Shown here: positions 8,544 to 17,847 of the stretch, in pieces
Layout of the letters: every line of letters begins with the position of its first letter
How positions within the stretch are numbered: the first letter of the stretch is position 1
DNA from: Opitutales bacterium
Lineage (GTDB): Bacteria > Verrucomicrobiota > Verrucomicrobiia > Opitutales > T3Sed10-336
Direction: 5' to 3'
NCBI GenBank assembly: GCA_022565335.1
Contig: JAIUMY010000020.1
Location: forward strand, 1-41,173
DNA length: 41,173 nt
The notes under the pieces: model-generated
Databases searched by the model: none
Seen by the model: only the letters and a program-made list of their open reading frames with translations
Told to the model about the DNA's origin: nothing
Program-made: the position numbers and the translations under genes

Positions 8544-10103
8544 TTAGGGTTGGATAATTTTGCGGAGGCTGGCGGCCACGGGGTGAAATAAGGTTTCCAC
8601 GGGAATGGCTTCCGGGTTTTGGGGATCGTAAGCCCAGCGCTGATACAGTTGGCGACCGTTGGAACGGGTGAAATACCGATCTGCCCAGAGTGGGGCTTCA
8701 GCGGATCCAGTGCGTTCGAAAGCTTTGATGCTTTGCTCAATTTCTTCCCGACTCAAGGCTTGGTCGGGATTTTCCTCGAATTCCCGGACCATAAAAAAGG
8801 CTTTGCGGTAGGCTTCGAGAAGGCGGAGGTAGGAGTCGAGCATACGGAAGCCATCCTGCCAGCGATCGGCGGCGGGGTGGGTTGGGGCGAGGTTTTTGGC
8901 GAGAAGATCGTGTGCCTTGGCGAAAATTGCCTGAGCTTCACGGGCCTCTTCCTCCAACTCCAACCGGAAAGCGCGGGGGAGGTTTCGGAGGTTCTCTTCG
9001 ATCTTTTGGTGTTCCGGGGCATCGGTCCACATGGCCAGGCGATCGGCATTCCCGTCTACCAAGTGGCTTTTGGCATAATTGTAAAAGGGGATGGCGCAAT
9101 GGTTGGCGAGCCAGTTTTTCTTCGGGAAAAGCATTTTCTGGAGGCTGGAGGTCGCCAATTGAACTGCTTCGGCGGCTCCGGGAAAATGGTTCTTTTCCCA
9201 ATTCCGGTAAATCTCTTCCAAGGGAGTTGCCGGGTTTTTTTCCCAAGCCCGGAAGGCGGAAATAAACAATTGTCCCCAAGGCGTGGTGAGCGCGGATTGG
9301 CCTTTTTCCCCGTCGTATCGGTCGAGTCGCAGACAAAAATGCCGGATACCTTTTTTTCGGGCCGCTTCATACCAAGCCGCCGTTTGTTCCAAATTGGCGT
9401 AAGGAAGCATTTGTTGCCCTTCGTATTCGAGTCCCAGATCGAATTCGGCCCATTGTTCACGATTACCGCAGGCTCCGAGAAGGGGGTTCGGGGGGTAAAA
9501 TGGTTGCCAGTCGTGGGGAACCGCCTTGCTCATCACCGCCACCTCCTTGGGGAGATTGCGAATGGCCTCGGCCATGGACTGAACCTCCTGCAGCCGGTAA
9601 ACGAAATCCCGTACGGCAACGCGTACCCCATGTTCGCGGCAGATATCGACGAGAACATCCATTAAGAGCCGGAGACGTTCAGCGGGAGAATGCCGGGACA
9701 CTACCTTATGGTCTTTGTAAATTTCAAAATCCGTTTCGGCGAAGGTAAAAATCAGCCCGGTAATGCCCGGGATGGTTTCGTTGAGGAACTTTTGGTATTT
9801 TTGCCGCAGGTGCCCGGCCCAATCGGCCTCGTCAAAAAGCAGGTGGCCTTCGTCGTTTAAAAACTCCGGCGGAACCCGGTGCAATTCATGGGTCCAAATC
9901 CAGATTTCGCGTTCCCGTTGGCGAAGGTCATCGACCCACTGCCGGGCCTCGGCCGCCCCGTGAGGGTGGTCCAGAAGATCGTGCGCATCATGGCAAAGGC
10001 GATGGGAAAAATGGACTGCTTCGAAGCCCAGTTTTTCAGCTTGTTCCCAGCAAAAGGGGGTGTATTCGGGGTCCCTGGTTAGAGGTAAGGCGTGCAAGGG
10101 CAT
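8544..10103 (-). CDS. Putative divergent GH67-like (alpha-glucuronidase-related) TIM-barrel protein
   Basis: 519 aa; VAVMSKAVPHDWQPFYPPNPLLGACGNREQWAEFDLGLEYEGQQMLPY resembles the GH67 stretch NGPIDFQ..P.hPLfGa..t.Q..EFQvtQEYlG. Confidence 0.55.
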   Translation of the reverse strand: MPLHALPLTRDPEYTPFCWEQAEKLGFEAVHFSHRLCHDAHDLLDHPHGAAEARQWVDDLRQREREIWIWTHELHRVPPEFLNDEGHLLFDEADWAGHLRQKYQKFLNETIPGITGLIFTFAETDFEIYKDHKVVSRHSPAERLRLLMDVLVDICREHGVRVAVRDFVYRLQEVQSMAEAIRNLPKEVAVMSKAVPHDWQPFYPPNPLLGACGNREQWAEFDLGLEYEGQQMLPYANLEQTAAWYEAARKKGIRHFCLRLDRYDGEKGQSALTTPWGQLFISAFRAWEKNPATPLEEIYRNWEKNHFPGAAEAVQLATSSLQKMLFPKKNWLANHCAIPFYNYAKSHLVDGNADRLAMWTDAPEHQKIEENLRNLPRAFRLELEEEAREAQAIFAKAHDLLAKNLAPTHPAADRWQDGFRMLDSYLRLLEAYRKAFFMVREFEENPDQALSREEIEQSIKAFERTGSAEAPLWADRYFTRSNGRQLYQRWAYDPQNPEAIPVETLFHPVAASLRKIIQP

Positions 10104-10296
10104 GGTGATTTGGGTTAAAAACCCTCTTATTTACCGAAGCGGCAGAGCCAGGGCAACGCTTAAAGGGCAATCTTCGCAAGGAACGGTGAAGGGGCCGCGA
10201 AAAAGTTATCGCGGGAAAGAACGGTTATGGTTGCCCGGAAAACTTTTGGTGAAAATGGCGCTTGTCCTTCGTTTTTCCCGGTGTTGCTATAGGGGC

Positions 10297-11277
10297 ATGA
10301 AAATTCTGGCCGTTGAATCTTACGGGCAAAATGCCGAACTGTCTTTATTGGAGGCCCCTGAGCCTTCGCCGGGGCAGGGTGAAGTAAAGATTCAGGTTGA
10401 GGCGGTGGGTTTGAATCCGGTGGATGCTTATATCTTGTCCGGAAATTATGCGTTGCGCCCGGAGCTTCCCTTTGTCCCGGCGTTTGATGGAGCGGGAGAA
10501 ATTGTGGAATGTGGTTCCGGGGTTAGTTCCTTCGAAATTGGTCAAAAGGTTTTCTTCCTGCGGCCCTACCCGGGTGCGGCTGCGTCCATGGTTGTCGTGC
10601 CAACGGCTTGTGTCGCCCCTTTGCCCCGGGGCCTTTCTATCGAACAAGGGGCCTGCCTGGGGATTCCCTATACAACTGCGTACACGGCGTTGAAAAAAGT
10701 GGGAGGTTGGCAAAGCGCAGACAGTGTCTTTATCCACGGGGCGACGGGTGCGGTGGGGGGAGCCGCCATAGACTGGCTTGAATTTTGGCGGGACAACAAA
10801 AATGACGCGCATCCCCCGATCATTGCCTCGGCCGGTTCGCGGGAAGGGTTGGAGCGTTTATTGACGCGCCCTTCGGTGTCGATTGTCGACCATCGTGATC
10901 CCGATCATTTGTCGCAGGCAGGCCGATTGGGTAACGGGGAAGGGATTGATTTGATCCTGGAAATGAACGCGCACTGGTATCTGGGGAAGTTGCCGAATCT
11001 TTTAGCTAAAGAGGGCCGGGTGGTGGTGGTGGGAAACCAGGGTAGTGCAGTCCTGAATGCGCGGGATTTGATGGTGCGCCACGGATCGATCTCGGGGGTT
11101 TCATTATTTTTGGTAGACCCTGAGGAAAGGAAAGAAATCCTCTCCGACATTGCCACTGCGCCTATGGGGACCTGGAATCCGGAAGTAGGGGAGGTGGTGC
11201 CTTTGGCCCAGGCGGGTAAGGCATTCCGCGGGTTGACCAGCGGGGAGACTCATCCAAAGTGGATTCTGAAACCTTGA
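10297..11277 (+). CDS. Medium-chain (quinone/zinc-type) NAD(P)H oxidoreductase
   Basis: ORF 10060..11277 but homology-like start at ATG 10297 (MKILAVESYGQNAELSLLEAPEPSPGQGEVKIQVEAVGLNPVDAYILSGNY); SVFIHGATGAVGGAAI Rossmann motif. Confidence 0.88.
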   Translation: MKILAVESYGQNAELSLLEAPEPSPGQGEVKIQVEAVGLNPVDAYILSGNYALRPELPFVPAFDGAGEIVECGSGVSSFEIGQKVFFLRPYPGAAASMVVVPTACVAPLPRGLSIEQGACLGIPYTTAYTALKKVGGWQSADSVFIHGATGAVGGAAIDWLEFWRDNKNDAHPPIIASAGSREGLERLLTRPSVSIVDHRDPDHLSQAGRLGNGEGIDLILEMNAHWYLGKLPNLLAKEGRVVVVGNQGSAVLNARDLMVRHGSISGVSLFLVDPEERKEILSDIATAPMGTWNPEVGEVVPLAQAGKAFRGLTSGETHPKWILKP

Positions 11278-11329
11278 ATCGTTGGGATTGCCTTAGTGAG
11301 GGGGCCTTTCCCGGAGTAACGAAGCCGAC

Positions 11330-12196
11330 TCAGAGCATGGTGCCTTCGCGGATCACCCGTTGGTGAAAGGCGTCGAGGAACCGGTTGGTGAATTCGCCGA
11401 CTTTACCTTGGCCGATGACGCGGCGGTCAACGCTGACCACGGGAACCAACTCGGCTGCGGTGCCGGTAAGAAAACACTCCTCGGCATTCCAGATGTCATA
11501 GCGGGTGAGGTTGGTCTCAATCAGCGGAACATTCAATTCCTCGGCGACGGAAATCACTGCATCACGGGTGATTCCTTTCAATGCCCCCGCACTGGCGGGT
11601 GGGGTGTATAGTTTCCCTTTATGGATGATAAAGAGATTGTCGCCTGTGCACTCGGCAACGTATCCCTGATCGTTGAGCATGATCGCTTCGACCACTCCGG
11701 CGGTAGTTGCTTCAATGCGGGCAAAGATATTATTGAGATAGTTCAGGGATTTGATTGCCGGGTTGAGGGCGGCGGGATTGATGCGTCGGGTGGGGACGGT
11801 AACGATGTCCAAGCCCTTTTCGTAGAATTCTTTGGGGTACAGCTGGATTTTGTCGGCAATGCAGAAAACGGAAGGTTTAGGGCAGCTTTCCGGAGCCAAC
11901 CCCAAATTGCCGACCCCCCGGGTGACCACCAGGCGGATGTACCCATCGCGCAAATTATTCAGGCGGCAACATTCGCATACAATTTCGGCCATTTCAGTCC
12001 GGGAATAGGGAATTGTGAGGAGAATCGCCTTGGCGGAATACTCAAGTCTTTCCAGATGTTCCTCCAGACGGAAAACACAACCTTCATACAGTCGGATGCC
12101 CTCGAAAATTCCGTCACCATAGAGCAACCCGTGGTCGAAAACGGAAATTTTCGCATCTTCTTGTTCAACATAGGAACCATCTAAAAAAATCTTCAT
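11330..12196 (-). CDS. ilvE: Branched-chain amino acid aminotransferase (class IV)
   Basis: MKIFLDGSYVEQEDAKISVFDHGLLYGDGIFEGIR...SLNYLNNIFARIEA...AECTGDNLFI. Confidence 0.9.
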   Translation of the reverse strand: MKIFLDGSYVEQEDAKISVFDHGLLYGDGIFEGIRLYEGCVFRLEEHLERLEYSAKAILLTIPYSRTEMAEIVCECCRLNNLRDGYIRLVVTRGVGNLGLAPESCPKPSVFCIADKIQLYPKEFYEKGLDIVTVPTRRINPAALNPAIKSLNYLNNIFARIEATTAGVVEAIMLNDQGYVAECTGDNLFIIHKGKLYTPPASAGALKGITRDAVISVAEELNVPLIETNLTRYDIWNAEECFLTGTAAELVPVVSVDRRVIGQGKVGEFTNRFLDAFHQRVIREGTML

Positions 12197-12260
12197 GTCA
12201 GGCGAATAAAGGAGAAATGTGGGTTATTTGTCTAGTCCGAAATCCCGGCTGGAAGAAAAG

Positions 12261-12683
12261 TTATTTTTTGGCGAGGCCGCCCATTTGACAGATTTTCTTG
12301 AATTCTGGAGCGGTGAGAGGCATGACGGAGAGACGGCTTTGCTTGATAAGGGCGATTTCGGCCAAGGAAGCCTCTTCTTTTATGGCGGCCAAAGTAACGG
12401 GCTGGGGCAAGGTCTCCCGGGGCTCCATTCGGACCACCGACCATTTTCCGGATTCGTCCCCCGGTTCGGGAAAAGCTTCTTCGGTTACTTCGGCCACGCC
12501 CACCACCTCGCGGGGGCCAACACTGTGATAAAAGAGAACGCGGTCGCCCTTTTTCATCTTCCGCAAATTGTTGCGCGCTTGATAGTTGCGAACGCCGTCC
12601 CAGAGGGTTTGGCCCTTTTGGGTGAAGTCCTCCCAAGAGAAAGCCTCGGGTTCTTGTTTAACCAGCCAATAATTTTTTTTCAT
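12261..12683 (-). CDS. EVE domain-containing protein
   Basis: NYWLVKQEPEAFSWEDF..GQTLWDGVRNYQARNNLRKMKKGDRVLFYHSVGPREVVGVAEV. Confidence 0.93.
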   Translation of the reverse strand: MKKNYWLVKQEPEAFSWEDFTQKGQTLWDGVRNYQARNNLRKMKKGDRVLFYHSVGPREVVGVAEVTEEAFPEPGDESGKWSVVRMEPRETLPQPVTLAAIKEEASLAEIALIKQSRLSVMPLTAPEFKKICQMGGLAKK

Positions 12684-12779
12684 TTTGATAGCCTTTGAAG
12701 AAACATTTTTTTAAAATCGCTTGTATAAAGCCAATACGCTAGAGTTCCCAAGAGGCAACCGTAAACCCAAATTTTTGTT

Positions 12780-12986
12780 TTGAAATCATCTCCCGTAGAA
12801 TCCTCTTCTGAGAAAGGTTCCGGTCCTTCCGGACCGGAAGACCGGAAGGAGGGTGCGGACTCTTATGAGTATGGAGGTGAATTGGATGCCAAGGCGCGCC
12901 GGGCGCGGAATATCATAATTGCCGTGGCGGTGTTGTTTTCCTTAATGCCGGGCATCTTGTTTCTTATCATAACCTTTCTCCGGTAA
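12780..12986 (+). CDS. Small single-pass membrane protein
   Basis: TTG-start 68 aa ORF, charged N-term then RRARNIIIAVAVLFSLMPGILFLIITFLR; ends just before the PIN/TRAM gene. Confidence 0.55.
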   Translation: MKSSPVESSSEKGSGPSGPEDRKEGADSYEYGGELDAKARRARNIIIAVAVLFSLMPGILFLIITFLR

Positions 12987-12991
12987 CTGTC

Positions 12992-14011
12992 ATGGACCGA
13001 AAAAACATCCTCATTCTACGCATATTCTTTCTACTTCTTTGTGGAACCGGCAGTTGGTTGTTGGCGCATTCCACGGGAGACTGGGATCATTTGCGCAGTA
13101 ATTTTCTAATTGGAGGGCTTTTGTTGGGGGGATTGGTCATTCTCGTGGATATTCTGCTGAAGGGCTTTTCCCTGCGTGGTCTGACGGCTTTGACCTTTGG
13201 CCTGGCGGTGGGGGCTTTGGTGGCGTTTTTGCTGTCGGCATCCCCGCTTTTCGAGGGATTCGATGAGGAGTCTGAGCAGATGGTTTTCCTGGTGCGGCTG
13301 GGGTTATTTGTCATTTTATCCTATCTTGGAGCGGTGATTGCCCTTCGTGGTAAGGATGAATTTAATTTGATTATTCCCTATGTGCGTTTTGTCCCGCACG
13401 ACGTCGACGTGCCGATGATCATTCTCGACACCAGTGCCTTAATCGATGGTCGCATCGCCAAAATCGCCCGGACCCGTTTTTTGTCCAACGCTTTCGTGAT
13501 TCCCCGTTTTGTCCTGAATGAATTACAGTCGGTTGCTGATTCACCTGATCCCGAGAAAAAGGCCCGCGGGCGTTATGGCCTTGCGGTTCTCAATGAGCTG
13601 CGAAATATGGATTTCATTGATTTGCGGATCGAGGAGAGCAGTGTTTCGGACATTAAGAATGTCGATGCGAAGCTGGTGTTTTTGGCCCGGCAGTTGCGGG
13701 CGAAGCTGCTGACCATTGATTATAATCTCAATAAAATGGCAGAGTTCCAGGAGGTGCAGTGTCTGAATATCAACGATCTGGTAAAGTCTTTGACGAAAGA
13801 TTGGACGACGGGCGAAGTGTTGGAAATCTATTTAAACAAGGAAGGTCGTGAACCTGATCAAGCAGTCGGGTATATGGCTGATGGGGCGATGGTGGTGGTC
13901 AACGACGCACGCGAACACATGGGCAAGATGGTGCAGGCGAAAATCGTCAGCGCAATCCCCAGTGCGGCTGGCCGGATGATTTTCGCCAATTTTGTCAAAG
14001 TCCTGGATTAA
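12992..14011 (+). CDS. PIN/TRAM-domain membrane protein (YacL-like)
   Basis: N-terminal TM helices; ILDTSALIDGRIAKIARTRFL..FVIPRFVLNELQSVADSPDPEKKARGRYGL; C-terminal TRAM-like segment. Confidence 0.92.
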   Translation: MDRKNILILRIFFLLLCGTGSWLLAHSTGDWDHLRSNFLIGGLLLGGLVILVDILLKGFSLRGLTALTFGLAVGALVAFLLSASPLFEGFDEESEQMVFLVRLGLFVILSYLGAVIALRGKDEFNLIIPYVRFVPHDVDVPMIILDTSALIDGRIAKIARTRFLSNAFVIPRFVLNELQSVADSPDPEKKARGRYGLAVLNELRNMDFIDLRIEESSVSDIKNVDAKLVFLARQLRAKLLTIDYNLNKMAEFQEVQCLNINDLVKSLTKDWTTGEVLEIYLNKEGREPDQAVGYMADGAMVVVNDAREHMGKMVQAKIVSAIPSAAGRMIFANFVKVLD

Positions 14012-14056
14012 GGCTTTGCCCTGGCGATTGGGAAAGGTTAGGAAAAGAAGGCGTCT

Positions 14057-15232
14057 ATGAATCCCTTTCTCCTCCTGCACCGTTTTATTTTCCGGAATCT
14101 TCTCCTGGCCATTGTGTTGGCGGTGGGGATTTTTTCCTTTTTGCTGGTCAGCGGGCGGGCCATGGAGGATGTGCTGATGCTCTTTTCGGATGGGCGCCTA
14201 TCCCCCGCTCTTTTTGGGCAACTGGTTCTTTTGCTGATTCCTTATTTAATTGCTTTCGCCTTGCCTATGGGGATTCTGACGGCGGTTCTTTTGGTGTTGG
14301 GGCGTTTGTCTTCGCAACTAGAGCTTACGGCGATGCGGGCGGCGGGAATGAGTTTGTGGCAGATTTGTCGACCGGTTTTTCTTTTAGCTTTCCTGGGCGC
14401 GGTCCTGACCATATCGATCAATTTGTATTTTGCTCCCCAGGCCAGGGAGCAATACCGTCACGTGCTGCACCAAACCATTCAGGAAGATCCTTTGATTTTC
14501 GTACAAGAGGGGGTTTTCGTGCGAAATTTCCCCGGTTTTATTATTTATGTCGATGAGCGGGTGGGGAATGAGCTGCGGGGGATTCGCATCTGGGACATGG
14601 ATGAAAATAACGAGGTGGTACGAATGCTGAGAGCGGAGTCCGGGGGGATGGCTTTTGACGAAGTAAGTGGTGAAATGGTGCTGAGCCTTTATCAGGGGTT
14701 GGCGGAATGGCAGCGTGATGCAGGGGAAGAACAAAGAATTCCCCGGGTACAGTATGGGACGTTCGAGGAAACCGGGATTCGCCTTTCTTTGGTGGGGCTT
14801 TTGGGGGAGTCTGGTCCGACAACCCGTCTTTCGCGCATGGACATCTTTGGTCTTTGGACCGAGATGGAGTTGTTTTCGGCGGGAAAAGAAGGCCGGGATC
14901 ATCCGGATTTTGCTCGCTGGGTAAGTATTCGAACAGAGTTGAACGAGCGTTTGGCGATGGGCGTGGCGGTCTTTTCGTTGGCGTTACTGGGTGTTCCGAT
15001 GGCCATTGAAATTCGGCGGCGGGATACCTTTGCCAATCTGGTCATTGCTCTTTTGTTAGCGCTGTTTTTTTACCTGCTAATGATTCTTTTTGCCGCCCTT
15101 GAGGTTCGACCGGAGTGGCGCCCGGATTATTTGATTTGGGTTCCGAACGTACTCTTCATCGCCTTGGGTGGGTATCTATTCTACCGGGCCGAGAAGGGGC
15201 TGGGCTTACCCTTGGCCTTTTGGCGGAAATAA
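14057..15232 (+). CDS. LptF/LptG-family permease
   Basis: FIFRNLLLAIVLAVGIFSFLLVSGRAMEDVL; LELTAMRAAGMSLWQICRPVFLLAFLGAVLT; typical YjgP/YjgQ layout. Confidence 0.9.
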   Translation: MNPFLLLHRFIFRNLLLAIVLAVGIFSFLLVSGRAMEDVLMLFSDGRLSPALFGQLVLLLIPYLIAFALPMGILTAVLLVLGRLSSQLELTAMRAAGMSLWQICRPVFLLAFLGAVLTISINLYFAPQAREQYRHVLHQTIQEDPLIFVQEGVFVRNFPGFIIYVDERVGNELRGIRIWDMDENNEVVRMLRAESGGMAFDEVSGEMVLSLYQGLAEWQRDAGEEQRIPRVQYGTFEETGIRLSLVGLLGESGPTTRLSRMDIFGLWTEMELFSAGKEGRDHPDFARWVSIRTELNERLAMGVAVFSLALLGVPMAIEIRRRDTFANLVIALLLALFFYLLMILFAALEVRPEWRPDYLIWVPNVLFIALGGYLFYRAEKGLGLPLAFWRK

Positions 15233-15292
15233 CGATCAACGGGTAAAGGGATCCTGCTTGCCGGATCGGATGATTTGCGGTAAATTGCGGTT

Positions 15293-15640
15293 ATGGCTTC
15301 TAGAGATTGGAAAAGTTATGCGACAGAATTGGAAAAGCTCTTCGGCGGAGTGATGAAAGGTCAGCCGGAGGTTGTCAAAGGCTTCGCCCAAATGGGGAAA
15401 GCGGTCAAGGCTGACGGCGCCCTGACGGAAAAGACCAAAGAGCTGATCGCTTTGGGAATCGCGATTTCCATTCGTTGCGAAAGCTGTATTGCTTTTCATG
15501 CCCGCAATGCGGTCAAAGCCGGGGCCTCGAGGGAAGAGGTGCTGGAGACCGTCGGCACCTGTATTTACATGGGTGGCGGCCCTTCCTTTGGCTATGGCGC
15601 CCAGGCTCTGGAGGCTTTTGATCAGTTCTCGGCTGATTGA
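15293..15640 (+). CDS. Carboxymuconolactone decarboxylase/AhpD-like protein
   Basis: LTEKTKELIALGIAISIRCESCIAFHARNAVKAGASREEVLE with CxxC. Confidence 0.92.
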   Translation: MASRDWKSYATELEKLFGGVMKGQPEVVKGFAQMGKAVKADGALTEKTKELIALGIAISIRCESCIAFHARNAVKAGASREEVLETVGTCIYMGGGPSFGYGAQALEAFDQFSAD

Positions 15641-15646
15641 TTTCGC

Positions 15647-15919
15647 TTATCTTTTTCGGCTTAGCAATCCGACCACCACAACAAAGGCCACCGCTCCGAT
15701 GATCGACCAGATAATGGGAAAGTCCTTATCCCCAATCTGAACGGTCAACAATTCCGGTAGTCCGAGATGCGAGCTCATCCAGGATCCGAGAAGGGCACCG
15801 ATAAAACCAACGACAATCGAAACGATAATGCCTCCGCGAGAATAGCCAGCGATGGTCTGGCCAATGGCTCCGCAAAAGCCAGCAATCAAAACCAGGAGAA
15901 GAAATTCCAATATAGTCAT
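15647..15919 (-). CDS. GlsB/YeaQ/YmgE-family (transglycosylase-associated) membrane protein
   Basis: LVLIAGFCGAIGQTIAGYSRGGIIVSIVVGFIGALLGSWM. Confidence 0.85.
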   Translation of the reverse strand: MTILEFLLLVLIAGFCGAIGQTIAGYSRGGIIVSIVVGFIGALLGSWMSSHLGLPELLTVQIGDKDFPIIWSIIGAVAFVVVVGLLSRKR

Positions 15920-15962
15920 AATCTTCAGTCTATTGGAGTAGAGAGCTAATCACAAAGGTATA

Positions 15963-15982
15963 TTTCGGCATTGAGGCCGAAA
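15963..15982 (-). terminator. Possible hairpin downstream of the TolC-like gene
   Basis: TTTCGGC-ATTGAG-GCCGAAA stem-loop between convergently placed ends; no strong T tract. Confidence 0.35.
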
Positions 15983-15995
15983 CAATTGATTTGCT

Positions 15996-17561
15996 TTACA
16001 TCCGCTCCATGAGCAATCCGTAGGCGGAGAGGTTGAGGCCTTCGAAGCGTTGGAGGCGTGACAGGGCTTCGCGCAAGTCGCGTTGAGCGCGCAGTTGCTG
16101 TAGGCGGGCGCTTTCAAAGTCCTCCTGGGCGTCGAGAACATCCCGGCTGGTCCCGGCGCCGGCTTGATAGCGTTCCCGTTCCAGTTCCAGTTGCTCCTCG
16201 CTGAGGCTGGTGCCCAGTTGGCTGACCTGCAGACGTTCCTGGGCGGTTTCGACAGCCCGGATGGACCGCCGGGCCTCGACGAGGAGGCTTTGGTCAATTC
16301 TTTGCAGGAGAACATTTTCCCGTTGTAGATTGAGGCGTGCTTGACGATAGCGGGCCCGTTCTTCGCGGAATCCCCAGGGCATACTGAGGGAAAGGTTAAC
16401 TTGCCAGAAATAGCCGCGGCCATCGGCGAGTTCGTCGATAGCCTTGCCGAAGCCTTCCTCGCGACCGGTGAAGGAGACGTTCCCCCCGAGGTCTAAATTA
16501 GGCAGGCGGCGGTTTCGGGCAACGGTCTCGTCGATCGAAAGTTGCTCCAGCCGAAGTTCCGTTCGCTCCCTTTGAGGGTCGTTGGCCATGGCTTTTTGCA
16601 GGGAGCGGGTTACCTCGGTTTCGATATTTTCCGGCACTTCCAAAGGGGCTACGCGAAAATCCCGGGAAAAGTCTTCCTCGTTGTCAAGGGTGCCGATCAG
16701 GTCGAGTAATTCGTCCCTTCGGTTTTGCAGGCTTTGCTGGGACTGCAGGAGACTTTCTTTATTGTTGGCTACCCGAACCTCGGCGCGAAGCATGTCGAGG
16801 CGAGTCCCGGCTCCGGCTTCGCGGCGCAAGCGGCTATCCTCCAGGAGCTGTTCGGAAATCTGCAAATTCAGCTCCCGCAAGCGAACCTCTTCCTTGGCGA
16901 CCGCAATACCGTAATAGGCGATCTCAACTTCCAGGGCGAGATCCATCGCCCGGGCTTGGAGGTTTTTCCAGGCGCGGTCCTGTTCGAGTAAGCTTTTCTC
17001 GATGTCGGCGCGATTGACGGCGCGGCCCCGGTTGCGCAGCAGAGGTTGGGTGATGTCCAGGCTGACATCGGCGTCCGAGGCGGGGTTCAGGGTTGCCCGG
17101 TCGGAGTTGGTGTCCCGGCGGTTGAGGGTGGTGGTGAGGGAGAGTTGGGTTCCCGGAGTGGTCCGTTGGCGCAAAATGGCCCGGGTGTTAAAGGTTTCGT
17201 CCCGGGGACGGGAGGAGCCGTCGAGTTCCGAAGCGGCCCGGCTTTGTTGGCGGGTGGATTGACTGGCCCGGACTTCGACCCGGGGGTCAAAGGGGGCCCG
17301 GGCAATGATTTCGTCCTCCTGAACCCGTTGTTCGACCAAACGTTCGGCTTCGAGGTCGAGATTGTTGGCCAAGGCTTCAGTCAGCGCATCGTAAAGCGAG
17401 AGAAAGGGTGGTTCTCCTCGGGCCGTTGGGGTTTCCTCCGGGGAGGACATTAGCAGAGGAGAAAAGAGCAGGCCCAAGAACAGCGAGGAGGCCAGTTTAC
17501 TGGCGTTCGTATTCGCCTTTGCTGGATTTTTTATAGACGGTGAAGCCGGACGTTTTTGCAT
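15996..17561 (-). CDS. TolC-like outer membrane efflux protein
   Basis: ORF extends to 17960 but likely start is MQKRPASPSIKN...KLASSLFLGLLFSPLLM (signal peptide) at 17561; repeated coiled-coil RLREAGAGTRLDMLRAEVRVANNKESLLQSQQSL / RYQAGAGTSRDVLDAQEDFESARLQQLRAQRDL. Confidence 0.88.
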   Translation of the reverse strand: MQKRPASPSIKNPAKANTNASKLASSLFLGLLFSPLLMSSPEETPTARGEPPFLSLYDALTEALANNLDLEAERLVEQRVQEDEIIARAPFDPRVEVRASQSTRQQSRAASELDGSSRPRDETFNTRAILRQRTTPGTQLSLTTTLNRRDTNSDRATLNPASDADVSLDITQPLLRNRGRAVNRADIEKSLLEQDRAWKNLQARAMDLALEVEIAYYGIAVAKEEVRLRELNLQISEQLLEDSRLRREAGAGTRLDMLRAEVRVANNKESLLQSQQSLQNRRDELLDLIGTLDNEEDFSRDFRVAPLEVPENIETEVTRSLQKAMANDPQRERTELRLEQLSIDETVARNRRLPNLDLGGNVSFTGREEGFGKAIDELADGRGYFWQVNLSLSMPWGFREERARYRQARLNLQRENVLLQRIDQSLLVEARRSIRAVETAQERLQVSQLGTSLSEEQLELERERYQAGAGTSRDVLDAQEDFESARLQQLRAQRDLREALSRLQRFEGLNLSAYGLLMERM

Positions 17562-17745
17562 CAGAGATAGATAAGGGTTTGAGAATACGAGGGGTATGGA
17601 CGCTCGTTTGAGAAAGACGTTCCACGGTTTGTCCGCACTTTGGGCATTCTTTGAGAGGAGAGTCTCCAGCAGGTTGGAACTGTTCAAAGCTACCGTGGCA
17701 AATACGACACTTCCCGGAGATTGGCTGGTAAGGATACAAAGGCAT
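17497..17745 (-). CDS. FmdB-family zinc-ribbon protein (82 aa)
   Basis: Within ORF 17497..18708; MPLYPYQPISGKCRICHGSFEQFQPAGDSPLKECPKCGQTVERLSQT..., two CxxC pairs. Confidence 0.82.
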   Translation of the reverse strand: MPLYPYQPISGKCRICHGSFEQFQPAGDSPLKECPKCGQTVERLSQTSVHTPRILKPLSISDAKTSGFTVYKKSSKGEYERQ

Positions 17746-17847
17746 AGTGAATAGAATGACAAAATTCGCGGGGGAGGGAAAAAGAAAAATGACGGGATTT
17801 TTTTTTGCCGATTGCCACGGGGGGGGAGAATCGGCAGGTTGGTTTTC

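Noticed and set aside
8619-9665. 348-aa plus-strand ORF
   Set aside because: Fully antisense to the 519-aa GH67-like gene, with low-complexity composition; the opposite strand has recognisable enzyme motifs.
10195-10214. CCGCGA...TCGCGG inverted repeat in the divergent promoter region
   Set aside because: Only 6-bp arms and a single occurrence; too weak to call an operator.
11621-12184. 187-aa plus-strand ORF
   Set aside because: Antisense shadow of ilvE.
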